The notes under the pieces were generated by a model that made no database searches, was not told the origin of the DNA, and was given only the letters and a program-made list of their open reading frames with translations. Made by a program: the position numbers and the translations under genes. From Apoderus coryli (Eukaryota > Arthropoda > Insecta > Coleoptera > Attelabidae), in contig OU452201.1 in assembly GCA_911728435.2 (NCBI GenBank), forward strand, positions 5,456,001 to 5,520,000: 64,000 bases of DNA. The letters run 5' to 3'. Shown one piece after another: positions 24,000 through 35,489 of this stretch (positions are counted from its first letter, which is position 1; the number at the start of each line of letters is the position of its first letter).

Positions 24000-24790
24000 C
24001 AAAAGATTTATTTTAACTTAAGGTATTATGCGCTTTCTGTTCAAAGTTATTTCATAATTCAAAATACCAATAGCCAAAATATTTAACTTTCAAATGTTTT
24101 TTATTGAAAACAGCGTAAAAATCTTATTTATTGTGGCATAACACAGTTTGAATTATGAAAATTTTAATTTATTCAAGAACACCACATCAGTTCGTAAAGA
24201 AAAACTTCACCGTCAAATAAGTTATAAAAGTTTTGGTACAGATGAATGAATGAAATAAAAAAAAACTCTCTCTGAATAATAACGGTTTAACTTCATTTGG
24301 CTTTTATTTGTTAAAAACACCGCTAGAATAGGCGACCAAGAAGTTTTGAGTATTAGGCAAATGATCACAAAATATTTATTTGCAGCTTCATAGGCGTAAC
24401 AAGGTTGGTATTCATTACATGAGATGCGTAGTATATTGACGACCAAACCTCTTTATTCCTAGTCACTGTAGTCGTGACTTTCCCTGTAGACAAGTTGGAA
24501 TAAACTAATTCAAAACCAGCCCTTTATACTAGTAATAACCCAATCAGCACGTACGTACACATATATAACTCCGACATAAATGTAACCCCGTAATAGAAGG
24601 TGCAGAGCGCGAAATATATGAGGCAATGAGTAATTAGATTTGTGTCAAGTCAAGTTACGAGTGGAGCGCCATTACATTGGACATCAAATAACTCTTGACA
24701 ACTTATAGGATGTTCATCATCAACCATCATCATCATTTATACGTTATATGAAGTGGCTGTACTTGCCTATAAATTTGATGCGGCTCAATA
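24000..24790. other. A+T-rich non-coding stretch
   Basis: Nothing is recognised. Confidence 0.5.
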
Positions 24791-24796
24791 TTTGTG

Positions 24797-25028
24797 AGAA
24801 TCCAAAAAAACCGGGGATACGGGGGTCGTTTCAAACAGAAATATCAGGCCATGTACGTTAATATATCAAACGGTATAGCTCGAAACCCTGAAGGTATCAG
24901 GCAAAGTTTCAGGCATCGCACTAGGCTGAAATTATTCCTCAGGAAGAGGACTTTTAGAAAAAAATTGAAAGGATCCAAAAAAACAGGGGATACGGGGGTT
25001 TTTTCAAACAAAATATCAGGCCATGTAG
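24797..25028 (+). repeat. Two direct copies of a GGGGATACGGGGG repeat
   Basis: Two copies of about 57 bases (24797-24854 and 24971-25028), 172 bases apart, share ATCCAAAAAAAC.GGGGATAC and GGGGG, TTTCAAACA, ATATCAGGCCATGTA. A third copy lies inverted at 39705-39754. The plus-strand frame over it (24794-25078) has no homology. The G-run structure is unusual in this A+T-rich DNA. Confidence 0.85.
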
Positions 25029-25079
25029 GGTATTTTATTTTTTGGTTGCAAATAACAAAATACGAGTACGTGCTGTAAA

Positions 25080-25610
25080 TTAGGTGAGTCGTAATGTAAT
25101 AAAAGCCGAAGTAGATAAACGTTTTTCGTAAATAAATAAATAACTACACCGGAAAAGTTCTTACTTCTCGAATTGTAGTCACGGGAGTGATTCGCATGTC
25201 TCGGCTATGCTGACAATTGGAAATGCAGTTTTCCGCTTTTTAATCTTATTATTGAGATGGAGTGGAAGCAGTAGCATAGCTGCCTCCGCCGGCGTCCGCA
25301 GAGTGAAATAATTTCGTCAGAATTTAAGAGCAATATACAATATATATGTATATATAAATTTATATATGCCGCCTGTAAAATAGAGTATAAGAAAATTCAC
25401 TAAGAAAATGGAAATTTTCACAATATTACTAACAATGGCTTTATAGGATTTCCAGGACTTATAAATTTAAAAATTACTACCGTACAACAAAACGATCTTT
25501 TGAGTAATTATGTTAGGATTCATTTTTGTACCACGTTATTAGTAATGACGATAAGAAAATTACATTCTACACCTTAATATTAGTAGAGCCAACTCCACAC
25601 AATATTTAAT
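25080..25610. other. Non-coding stretch with a G+C-richer patch
   Basis: A patch at about 25170-25310 is G+C-richer (CTGCCTCCGCCGGCGTCCGC). No family is recognised. Confidence 0.4.
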
Positions 25611-25615
25611 TAAAT

Positions 25616-25655
25616 TATGAAACTAGTTTCGGGTTAACAAGCCATCATCAGCACA
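25616..25655 (-). ncRNA. Degenerate hammerhead ribozyme motif
   Basis: Reading on the minus strand: CTGATGA (25651-25645), T, a stem II of GGCTT / AACCC closing GTT with one mismatch, GAAAC (25630-25626), then TA and GTT. This is the catalytic core CUGANGA - stem II - GAAA with a two-base-pair stem III (AC/GU), the compact form found in Penelope-like retroelements and retrozymes. The flanks can form a short stem I (TGTG with CATA) if one extra base is allowed at the cleavage site. It is likely inactive now. Confidence 0.5.
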
Positions 25656-25670
25656 GTTGACATAACATAT

Positions 25671-25735
25671 GTGTACAGAAAACATCAAACTCTTAAACAA
25701 CACACCAAATCTACTCACAAACACGAACTACTGGA
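25671..25735 (+). repeat. Dispersed repeat, copy B
   Basis: This is nearly the same as 9779-9842 and lies about 15 bases past the hammerhead-like motif, which suggests both belong to one retroelement family. Confidence 0.65.
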
Positions 25736-25739
25736 TAAA

Positions 25740-28280
25740 AAACCACGCATCATTTCAGCTTTTTAATATTCATACTTTGGTGTGTCAAAAACCATGATAG
25801 CACTCCATATATTTGTTTCCAAAACCCATAAAATATACATGACGTTAAGACAATTTATTGCTTTAGTTTTAATATTTAAAAGATATGCTCTGAAACATTT
25901 ACAATCTTTAAAATAAGATACACCAAAAGTATATTATTTCTTAGAAAATGCCCTTAAAAACCCTATAGTTTCGTTACCCATAACTATTGAAATAAATATC
26001 TTACATATGGCACGAAATTACATAGTACCAGTGGCGTTTTGTTACAGTACTGCGTTTACACCACACCTAATTTTTGTCCACTTTATAACTCAACCGTTTG
26101 CATAATAAAAGTTGTTACATTAGTTGATTGCAAGACCATGGCGTTAGTCAGATCGTATTAAAATTTGCGGAAAAATTGTGTCTATATTTTAAAATAAAAT
26201 AATAAAAAACGTTAAAGTATTACTAGTATACCTATATAAATTGCATTGTGTCTCTATATTGTCATAATAATTAATGCCAAAGAACTTTAAAAGTATCTTC
26301 TATCTGACAACTCTAAAAATATTCAATATACTTGGCATAGCAGTCTATAAGCGAGTTGTAAAATACAGACTGTCTGTATAGAATTATATAAGCAGATGCA
26401 GCAACAGTGAGGAAACTTTTATAACAATTTCTGATTTCTTTGCAAAACAGCTTTTATTAATAATGCTCTAAAAAGAAGAACGAGCCGCTAGAAATTGGAA
26501 ATGAAATTGTTTAATAGTTTTCTTGTGAAGTGAATGTTCATACAAGGGGAGAAAAGTTTTCTTTTCAAAGAAATCACAACTTGGTGAAATTAAAAATACT
26601 GCTCTCTCATCCAAATGGCAACAATGAAGTTGAACAGAGCACATTTATAAAGTTTGATTATTTGCATTAACTTCAGCATAAATATTTCTGATTAATTAGA
26701 ACATTCTTAATCAAAATAATACATGCAAAACTTAAGCATTTCCTTTATGTATAGTGTTGTAATATAAAAGGATTTTCCCTGAATCTATAATCAGTAGAAA
26801 AAAATTGTTAAAACAACGTTTCAATAAAACGTACGACTACTTTTTATGGCCACCAATTCAAATATCAATAAACACGCCTGCGCTGCAATCACAATCATAG
26901 AAGTTAAAATAATTGAGCATTCAGAGTTATGACTATTCATTACAACTTATAACCTAAACGTTGTCTAAACGTTATCAATAGACAGAACGTGTTTTAACTA
27001 GTTGTGATTGTGATTATAGTTATACACCAAACAAATTGTTATGCTTATTCGTTAGCTAAATCTGCTAAATTTCTTACTGAAAATGTGTCTCTATCTAACG
27101 ACGAATTTTGTATTTAGTAATATCACGAATCTGTGATTTCTGTATAGTTAAATCAACTATCTCCACTAAATGTCGATAGAATATTATCTGAATTTGCTTC
27201 ATTATTCATTAGAGTAGTTATGAATACTAATTAAATTTTACATCACAGCCACCACTGGAATTTTCGGTAGAGGTGAACGATGTCTCGAGCACGATTTGAC
27301 CCGTTAAGAGGGCCGCACGACCTCTTTCTTCCTGTATTCTCTCCTAAAACTTCGGCGTGCGCGTTTCTCTATTAATTTTCTCTCTATGCTGCTATCTTTT
27401 TATTTTTCTCATTGCAATTCCACTCTTAACTCTTTCTCAATGAGTCGGATGAGAAAGAAAAGGATGGCAAGAAACTTATTCGTTTTTCTAGGGAAATTTT
27501 TATTTTTATTCGCCTGTTACAAATCTACCTCAAGCCTTGCTTCTATCTAGAAGGCACCTACCTTCTTTTCTTCTTGTGTGCTCTATGCTATGTCTGGAGA
27601 ACTCATTACGCGCATATGCAAAATTCAGAAGTGGGACAAAGACGTCTGGCGTTAATCCTTGCCTGGCTACTTGTTACCGGTATATGTATAGGTATTTCTT
27701 TGCTTGCTTTTCCATGAGTAAGCAAAAAATATCAACTTCATGATAGCCCTTATGGAGTGTTTGTTGAATATACCTATATTTTAAAGTAATTGTAATAAGT
27801 ATCCAAGAAATCACATTGAAATTAGTAGCGATATTTGTATTAACAAATGAATCAACTTTTGTGGTATATTTATAATACCTTCCGTATTTATCAACGTTTC
27901 TAATTTTTGTAGAGGATGAAAATGAACATTTTTGTTAATAATAATTGTAATACCTCCTAAAACGATATTTTCGGATATTGAACACACCAACAATAATAAC
28001 AAAAGCCGCAAACCCACTAAAATGCCTTTTTATTTTACACAAATCGGTTATTTTTTACAACAGGGACTTCTCGCTTAGCGAAAAAACAAATTGTTCAAAG
28101 AGGCCACCGTTAACTTCACTTTATTTACGCGCTTAATCACTGAACTTCGGATACATGCAAAAACTCCAGGATTATTGCGGATTTGATGAGCTGCCTCTCA
28201 ATTTGTGGACGTAACTCCGTTTCATAGACGATAGCCTTCATGTAGCCGTAAAATGCCGGTTTATTTTACATTTTTTGGCC
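25740..28280. other. Non-coding stretch
   Basis: No gene or element is recognised. A pyrimidine-rich, G+C-richer patch lies at about 27260-27450. Open frames at 27537-27743 and 27811-28017 match no family. Confidence 0.45.
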
Positions 28281-28291
28281 AATTTCAACAT

Positions 28292-28345
28292 TAAAAAGTT
28301 ACAAATATGTAATACGGCAGTGATACTACATATTTGTAACTTTTA
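28292..28345. repeat. Hairpin-forming inverted repeat
   Basis: TTAAAAAGTTACAAATATGT and ACATATTTGTAACTTTTAA are complementary apart from one length difference in the A run, with a spacer of about 11 bases. Confidence 0.8.
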
Positions 28346-28349
28346 AACG

Positions 28350-28825
28350 CAATTTTCTCGAGAATTATGGATGCAAATATCAAAGGTCTCCTATTATCGC
28401 TGCAATACCTACTTACCCTATGGGCGGGAAAGTGAAATATATCCTCACTTCACTGCACACCTTGTATAAAGTACGTACCCATCAACCTAACTAAGTTTGT
28501 TCCTGGAGGCCTCTACATGTGTGTATTATTATATGTGCCGAAATGAGGTTCATTATCTTGTCGTATATGTTTGTTATAACACAGGTGTTTGTGTACTGGC
28601 ATACGCGTTCGCTTTTCCTCGGAAATTGAATTAAGTGTGAGCGATGAAACTTTCCGTGGCAACAAAAATAAATTAATCAACAATAGAGGGTCTGTACTAA
28701 TTGAGTTTAAAAGTGGTGTGTTGTTGCTGCACACAGAAAAAAAGACTATTAAGGCCGGTTTACACTAGCAAACATTATTATGACGTAGTACTGTTTAAAA
28801 TAGGCGTAGCGTAATCCTAAATCCT
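28350..28825. other. A+T-rich non-coding stretch
   Basis: No gene is recognised. ACACCTTGTATA at about 28460 is a degenerate terminus motif. Confidence 0.45.
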
Positions 28826-28828
28826 AGG

Positions 28829-28862
28829 CCTCGACCATTGTCTTTAAAGACAATGCCTCGAC
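28829..28862. repeat. Perfect 20-bp palindrome between direct repeats
   Basis: CATTGTCTTTAAAGACAATG (28836-28855) is a perfect palindrome flanked on both sides by CCTCGAC. The 7-bp direct repeat looks like a target duplication around a tiny palindromic insertion or excision footprint. Confidence 0.7.
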
Positions 28863-28869
28863 TATAAAA

Positions 28870-30900
28870 TGGGTTAGGAATTCCCCAGGTGTCTCACAGA
28901 AATCTACCTGCTTTAGGCGTATGAACGCGTTAAGAACATTTTCAAAAGAATGCGATATAAACATGTAAATGGGAAACCCGAAAAGATCTCAATAAATGCA
29001 TAAAAATTTATACATAAAAGTCCGCTAAAAAGTTTATTATATAGAGTGCTACGCATTCTAAAGATTCACTATATGCAGGGCTTTGAACTATCAGAATTCG
29101 ATCATCAGTCTTCATTTCTGCAAATGTAAGTGTTGCGTCTGGGTTATTTAGCAGTTATTGAAAGAAATTACTCTGTTAGACCTAAATTGCATTTATCTCA
29201 ATGTTTTTATTGGTACAAATGCCAAGGAAATGCAAATATATTCGAATAGTTGCCTTTCAACTTGATGAGATATTAATAATTAGACTGAATATTATTTAGA
29301 CATTCTAAAATTTTCATCATTACCTTAATTGCCATGAGCAAACGTTGCAGGCTCCTTTTTTATATAAAACACTTAAGCTGGTTCTTTTATGTCATGGATT
29401 AAAGCAAGAACTAAAAAAGAGGAATACAGTTGGTCCAGAATGGGGTCTGGTTTCATGTTAATTAAGCCTGACATAGGTCGTAGCTTTCAGCTTAATTTAA
29501 ATATTTTTTAAATTAGGTTGTATGTACAAACATTTAGTTTTACCAGTATTTTGTGAAAACGTACCTATATTTAATTCGTAAATAGGTACGTAGAATTTGT
29601 AGAGAAAGATGTATGTAATGTAAAACTTTAATTTTATATACTATAATGCAGAGTATAGTTTCAAACTTACTGTGTAGTCATAAATAATAATAATAGTTAT
29701 CAAATTCGAAGACTTAGTTTAACTTAGCATTCAAACGCGCTATATATTGTAAGTATGCTCTAAGTTTTCCTGACGGAGTTATTTTCCGTATTGGTGGAGT
29801 TATTGAAGTTGTAGAGGCAACTTCATTTTATATGCAAATTTCTATTGTAGATGTCAGCGCGGTAGGTATAATTCCGATTTGAACTGACATTACATATACA
29901 TTTGAGCATTTATAGAAATGTTTACGATCTGTTTTTATTTCGATGATTGTATGAAAACCGGTGCTCAACTCAAAGGAGAGAATGCAAAGCACTTCACGCT
30001 AAGGCTTATTATTTGGTTAATTTGGACACTACAAATATTAGTTTTTGCTTCTGAAAATTGGAGCGCAGATTTAGGACTTCTTCATATAGATAAGTTTTTA
30101 ATATTTTATCCAAAATTATATACAAACATGTCAGGGTTTATCTTATGATAAAAAATTGCTTGGAACGTCACTGTATTCCTATTTGTCGTAACTATTAAAA
30201 GTTTATTTAGCATTTTTTTTCTAGTTGAGAATCGCCCTGTACATCGAGATCTAAACAATTGTTGCAAAAACTATCGCTCAACGTTAGTTTTATCAATCTC
30301 GCATCATGACACGTCATTACTTGATTGGGAACACCCTGTAGGCACTATAGAATCATTTGATTTTGCCCTCACAAATTACCATGTATTATGAAGTAATTTT
30401 TAGTTCAAATGATTTTCGTTTAATGATTTCTGGCAAGAAAGAAAAGGGTAGGTATATAATTAGAGTGGAACGTATTTTTTGTGGAAGCTTTATGTGGGAG
30501 TTAATGTATTTTCTGCGTCAATTTGTCCCCTTCCCTTTTCGCCTAAAAAACGTGTCCTTTGAACCGGCATAATAATGGTAATACAACAGTTGAGTCAAAA
30601 ATCATAGAAATATTGCTGCCAATAAGGCGCATCTATATTTTTTTTTTCTTTTGACGATAAAAATGCAGACCTAGCAAGCTCTCATTGATGTGAGTAAGGG
30701 AGACAACTAGTAGAGTACATATTGGAGTTCAAATAAGGAAGGGTAACACAGGGGTGAGTAGAAGTGGACGTGGTAAGAATAAAATAACTGACAACATCAC
30801 AAATAGAACAGGCCAAATAATGGAATTTGAGGTGGAAAATTCAGTGCGATGGATTAAATAAGAAAAAATGGGGAATAAGACTGTTTGAACGAATCAATTC
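28870..30900. other. A+T-rich non-coding stretch
   Basis: No gene is recognised. Terminus motifs CGCCCTGTAC (about 30234) and ACACCCTGTA (30331-30340) suggest decayed MITEs. The ATG-starting frame at 29918-30148 has no homology I recognise. Confidence 0.45.
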
Positions 30901-30903
30901 GTA

Positions 30904-31567
30904 TAGGGTGTTATTTTTGCTCAAAATTGTATTTAAGGCTGGTTTAGTATGACAAAAAATGCTGCTGTGCCTGAATATTGCAAACGGTAGGAGTTACAAC
31001 AGTTTTACAATTTAAACACCTTTGAAATGGTGTTTTCAAAATTAAACTAACTTTAGCCGTTTTTGGGAATTTTTGCAAAAACAATTTTTGCGATATTAGT
31101 TTTTATTAGTTTCTGACATTATAACGTTATAAAAACACTGAAAACTTGTTGAAACCATTACGTGTGATATACCACTTATTTTTGAACTGAAAATTGCTTT
31201 AAATTTGAAAATAAAAATTCCAAGAACGTATTTAAATAACCAAGTTGATGATGGTTTTTTAAAAACGAAACGTCGTAGTGAAAATTTATAAACGCTATAT
31301 TTTTCTCCTCAAAAAGTAACAATGAGAAAGAACTTTTCATTTTTTTATATCTGTAAAAATAATGTCAGAAATAAATAAAAACTAAAATCACAAAAAATCG
31401 TCGTTTTTCAAAAACTCTCGAAAACAGCTAAAGTTAGTTTACTTTTGAAAACACCATTTAAAAGGTGTTTCAATTGTACAACTTTTCTCTAATGTAACCG
31501 CCTTTGTAACTCCTACCGTTTCCAACATTGCCCAAGATATCCCATTCTATCTTGGACACAGTGTATA
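30904..31567. mobile_element. Foldback MITE, two-armed copy
   Basis: Long imperfect inverted arms: CAAACGGTAGGAGTTACAA, AATTTAAACACC, AACTAACTTTAGCCG, TTTTTATTAGTTTCTGACAT on the left (about 30975-31130) pair with their complements on the right (about 31365-31535). The outer 60-70 bases match less well. It has no coding capacity. One arm recurs at 6.07-6.34 kb. A TACAGGGTC terminus of another element abuts at 31568. The core holds a hammerhead-like string. Confidence 0.75.
31245..31274 (+). ncRNA. Weak hammerhead-like string in the MITE core
   Basis: TTGATGA, T, GGTTTTTT / AAAAAC, GAAAC, GTC resembles the compact hammerhead core, with the first C replaced by T. Stem I is not supported by the flanks and stem III is too short. 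Reported only because it sits in the centre of the foldback element. Confidence 0.2.
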
Positions 31568-31579
31568 TACAGGGTCGCT

Positions 31580-32270
31580 AATATAGTAGTTAAACGTAAT
31601 TGCATATGTTTTTCTTATGGCATCCCCTGTATTTTAATAATTTTTTTGTTTATTCATAAGATAATTGATTCATTAACATTTGAAAAAGTGTTTTTCAAGC
31701 CATGTTTTACTAGGAAGTAGACTAAAATCTAATTTACCTGTGAGTTTTCCCTAAGTTGTGTCTATTTTTTCTGTTCTTAAAACTCACGAATATTCTTTAA
31801 TATATTCAACTTTTTTATTCATCCGGTATAAACCCAATTACCTTATAAAGAATTGTTCTATTGATTGTCTGTCAATTTATAATCATGTCAAGCGAAAAAG
31901 GTGATATTTTGCATATTTCGTGTGTTTGCCTCAACATGCAAAAGCCCAATTTGTTAGCAAAAAGGACTTTAGTGAGACGTTATAAATATGTTGTAGGTAG
32001 ATAAATAAGTTGACAAATATTCGAGAAAATGGAAAGATACGCGCCACCGACGCGACGTCGACGAGCTTTGTTGTTCTCTCCCTTAACACAGATTTTTGTC
32101 AAACGGGGAATATGACACACTGTTATCCTTTATTTGTGTATAAGATAAATCTGACAGAAACCAAAATAATAAATGCAAAGTCGGCAAATGAAATTATTAA
32201 TTTCGAAACCAGGATTTTAAAATGTCTCAAAATATTAATGTTAAAGTTTTGGTATGTTTTTGATCTCGAT
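31580..32270. other. A+T-rich non-coding stretch
   Basis: No gene is recognised. An open frame at 32010-32276 has no known homology. Confidence 0.5.
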
Positions 32271-32278
32271 TGTTAGTA

Positions 32279-33119
32279 CGAGTGTTGCCTTTCATATTTC
32301 GGGTTTTGGCAACCCTGCTGTTGCAATCTGACAACTGACAGCTCTATCGTAAAGTTGGACATTTTTGAGGTTATACGTACTCAGAACGTTTTGACATACG
32401 AGGGCTATTTGTGTTGTTTACAGTAACTTAAAAGATTCATCTCGGCCCAAAAATGGAATTAAATCGTGACGTGGCGATGAAGCTCCATTAAGGACCTGTG
32501 TTTATCGATGGTATGGTGAATTCAATCGTGGTCGTAGTTCACTCCAAGACGAATTTCGTGAAGGTCGTCCAAAATCAGTTGTTGTTCCGAAAACCATGCT
32601 GTGCGCGAACTGATATTGCAAGATCGTCATGTGACCTATCAAGAGATTGAGACAACCTTAGGCATTAGTGGGACCAGCATACATTCAATATTGCATAAAC
32701 ATTTGACTGTCAAAAAAATTTGTTCGCGTTGGATCCCAAACAATTTGTCAATCGCTCAAAAAAAGGCTCCTGTCGATTGGTCGAAAGAAATGCTCAAAAA
32801 ATACGAAAGTAAACAGCAGTCGACTGTATGGATGTTTCAAGATGAGCCAAATGCAACAAAAGTTGTTCGCGCACGAAGAACTTCCAAGCAAATGGTCGCC
32901 TGTTCTTTCGGAAAAAACTGGACATGTCGCAACCGTACCACTAGAACAACGCAGAACAGTCAATTCTAAGTGCGACACAACCAATTGATTGCCAGTTGTC
33001 TTCCAAGAAATCAGGAAAACCAACCGCCGAAGACGGATCAACTGCATTTTTAAGCACCCAAAACATCGATTTGATAAGTCATCCGCGGTATAAAACTCTC
33101 CATTTTGGGACCCCCCTCG
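32279..33119 (+). mobile_element. mariner element, copy 2 (internally deleted)
   Basis: TA at 32277-32278 and 33120-33121 flank inverted ends CGAGTGTTGCCTTTCATATT and ...GGGACCCCCCTCG. The 5' untranslated region is better preserved than in copy 1. The element is only 841 bases: about 60 bases are lost after the first codons, the region between SKKSGKPTAEDGS and TAFLSTQNI is shortened, and everything from the PPYSPD block to near the 3' end is deleted, removing the last part of the catalytic domain. Confidence 0.88.
32453..33095 (+). pseudogene. mariner transposase, deleted
   Basis: The ATG at 32453 is kept (MELNR), followed by a deletion that joins GTGAC to GGCGATGAAG. The HTH region continues (RTSVYRWYGE-like). 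The first 120-residue open piece (32601-32969) covers HVTYQEIETTLGISGTSI to a disrupted first catalytic region: the VTGDESW block is missing between KYE and SKQQSTVW. The second catalytic block (HDNASSHTSAQ) is also lost. No function is possible. Confidence 0.85.
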
Positions 33120-33129
33120 TATCTTATTA

Positions 33130-34310
33130 TTATTATTTATTTTTAAATCAACGAAACTGGTCATGCTCGCTCAAAGTGGAGAGATATTTTTAGCATAAAA
33201 ACAAACCACAGGGAAAAATTGCTTTGCACACATTTCAGTAATCACATTTTATTTTGAAATACTCTGTACTACTAAACCACTTTTCGCGATTTAATCTTTT
33301 ATAAAATTAAATTGATGGGTCGATGAGATTACATTTTTCCAAACAAGCTGAATGAAAAATGAAGAAAGAAAAAACTAATATGCAAAAAGTTTTCCTAACA
33401 CACAGAGATAGAACCCTCATATTTGCTTATATAAGAGATAGAGATAGTGAATATATCCCACTCCTGAAAGCAATTCCGCGATGCAAATTGGAAAAATTTC
33501 AAATACCAATATCTACTCCCCGATATATAAGACGACCAACATCGTCGTGGTTTGATAGACAGACACTTCAGTTTTTCAATCTTTCGTCTATAAAAAGCAA
33601 AACCGTAGACACACTAATTCCGCATATTTAAAAGCTTCTTTTCATCAGCATTATACATGGCGGACACAACACTATTAGCTTAGCATTAAATACAACCAAG
33701 GCTAACAAAGAAAATTATTTATTTGGCTGATATACCCCTATAACTGTTGTAGCAGATAAAGTCTAGGTCATAATAAGCTTGATGAACTCTGCTCCATTGA
33801 GACAAATGGGAAAAGAGTGGAGTGCTCAATTTAAACAGCACAAATGATACAGGGCGCAGTAGATGCCCAAATGAAGCCAATTGATATTCAATTCAATATG
33901 CTTGAAGATCTGACCCTGCTTGTATGACTGTGCAAAAATTAAAATGTCTATCCTTTTGGTCAACGAAGATCAGACGTTCAATGGCTGTTATGTCGCAAAT
34001 ATGGTGCTATAGAGAATTTATGTAGTATAGCAGGAAATCTCGTATGACTCTGATCGGTTATATATGCACTTAAAATAGCAACAGCTGTTTTCCATTCTGT
34101 GTGAAAGAACTTGCTGACAGTTGATAGAGAAACCTGTAATTTATTTTCTTGGTAGATCCTTAATTGTGTTGACGATGACTGGCTTTTAGTATGATGCAGG
34201 TCGAATAATACCTTCATTAAATTAATGTCGAATCATCGACTTTTCAAAGTTAAAACAAAGGAAGTTATAGATTTATTTTGGAACGAGAAAGTTTCGTTCA
34301 AGAAAAATTT
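33130..34310. other. Non-coding stretch between mariner copies
   Basis: No gene is recognised. The plus frame at 33359-33631 (90 residues, basic, RRPTSSWFDRQ) and the minus frame at 33978-34217 have no homology I can name. Confidence 0.45.
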
Positions 34311-34319
34311 AGTGTATTA

Positions 34320-35480
34320 CGAAGGCTGTCTTTTATAAATTAGAGAACAAAAACAAATATTACTCATCGAAAATCACTAAATATTCCCCATGAAGATCTA
34401 TACACTTTTGCATGCGTTTGAACCAATTGTCGAAGCACTTTTTCCACTCTGATTGAGGTATCTCCAAAACATGCAGCAACCGCTTCTTCAGGTGTCGAAA
34501 AACGTTGACCTCTCAGTTTGTTTTTTACGTACGGGAATAAAAAGAAGTTATTCGGTGCCAAGTCAGGACTATACGGCGGATGACTCATCAAATCGATGTT
34601 TTGGGTGCTCAAAAATGCAGTTGTTTGAGCCGATGTGTGAGAGCTCGCATTGTCCTGGTGAAGAGTGATCAGTCTTCGGCGGTTGGTTTTCCGGATTTCT
34701 TGGAAAACAACTGGCAAACAAATGGTTGTGTACCACTCAGCTGTTCTGCGTTGTTTTAGTGGTACGGTACGACATGTCCAGTTTTTCCGAAAAAACAGGC
34801 GACCATTTGCTTCGAAGTGCTTCGTGCGCGAACAACTTTTGTTGGATTTGGCTCATCTTGAAACACCCATACAGTCGACTGCTGTTTACTTTCGGACTCA
34901 TACGCGTAAATCCACGAATCATCACCTCTCACGATGTCATAGACGTGTTTCGAAGCACAGCGATCGTATTTTTTGAGCATTTCTTTCGACCAATCGACAC
35001 GGGCCTTTTTTGAGCGATTGACAAATTGTGCCTAAGGTTGTCTCAATCTCTTGATAGGTCACATGACGATCTTGCAATATTAGTTCGCACACAGCATCAA
35101 TGGTTTTCGAAACAACAACTGATTTTGAACAACCTTCACGAAATTCGTCTTGGAGTGAACTACGACCACGATTGAATTCACCATACCATCGATAAACACT
35201 GGTTCTTGATGGAGCTTCATCGCCAAAAATTGAATTAAGTTCATCCATGCACTGTTGCTGAGTTGTAAAAAATAATCGCACGAAAATGTTCACGATTTAA
35301 TTCCATTTTTGGGCCGAGATCAATCTTTTAAGTTACTGTAAACAACACAAATAGCGCTCCTATGTCAAAACGTTCTGAGTACGTATAACCTCAAAAATGT
35401 CCAACTTTACGATAGAGCTGTCAGTTGCCAGATTGCAACACCAGGGTTGCCAAATCCCGAAATATAAAAGGCAACCTTCG
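34320..35480 (-). mobile_element. mariner element, copy 3 (most complete)
   Basis: TA at 34318-34319 and 35481-35482 flank the element. Its 5' end (right side) reads CGAAGGTTGCCTTTTATATT inward and the 3' end is the diverged CGAAGGCTGTCTTTTATAAA. At 1161 bases this is the longest copy, inverted relative to copies 1, 2 and 4. It keeps the full 5' untranslated region with GTGTTGTTTACAGTAACTTA before the start codon. Confidence 0.92.
34364..35306 (-). pseudogene. mariner transposase with lost third Asp
   Basis: The ATG at 35306 starts MELNREHFRAIIFYN, then a frame change before QQQCMDELNSIFGDEAPSRT (HTH). Further pieces cover IVRGDDSWIYAYESES (first Asp; consensus TGDES is altered), HQDNASSHTSAQT (second Asp) and PPYSPDLAPNNFFLF. 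In the last, the position that is the third catalytic Asp in mariners (LAP.D) is Asn. The C terminus is shortened (IFSDFR in place of YFEKQ). Several frameshifts plus the Asp-to-Asn change make it inactive. Plus-strand frames here are antisense shadows. Confidence 0.88.
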
Positions 35481-35489
35481 TATTGCTTG

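Noticed and set aside
29081..29115. CTGATGA on the minus strand near TTCAAAGCC as a hammerhead
   Set aside because: The GAAA box is incomplete and no stem III or UH cleavage site is present.
33359..33631. 90-residue plus-strand frame as a gene
   Set aside because: It begins with ATG, but no domain, signal or splice context supports it.
34453..35013. Plus-strand frames of 71-103 residues
   Set aside because: They are antisense to mariner copy 3.
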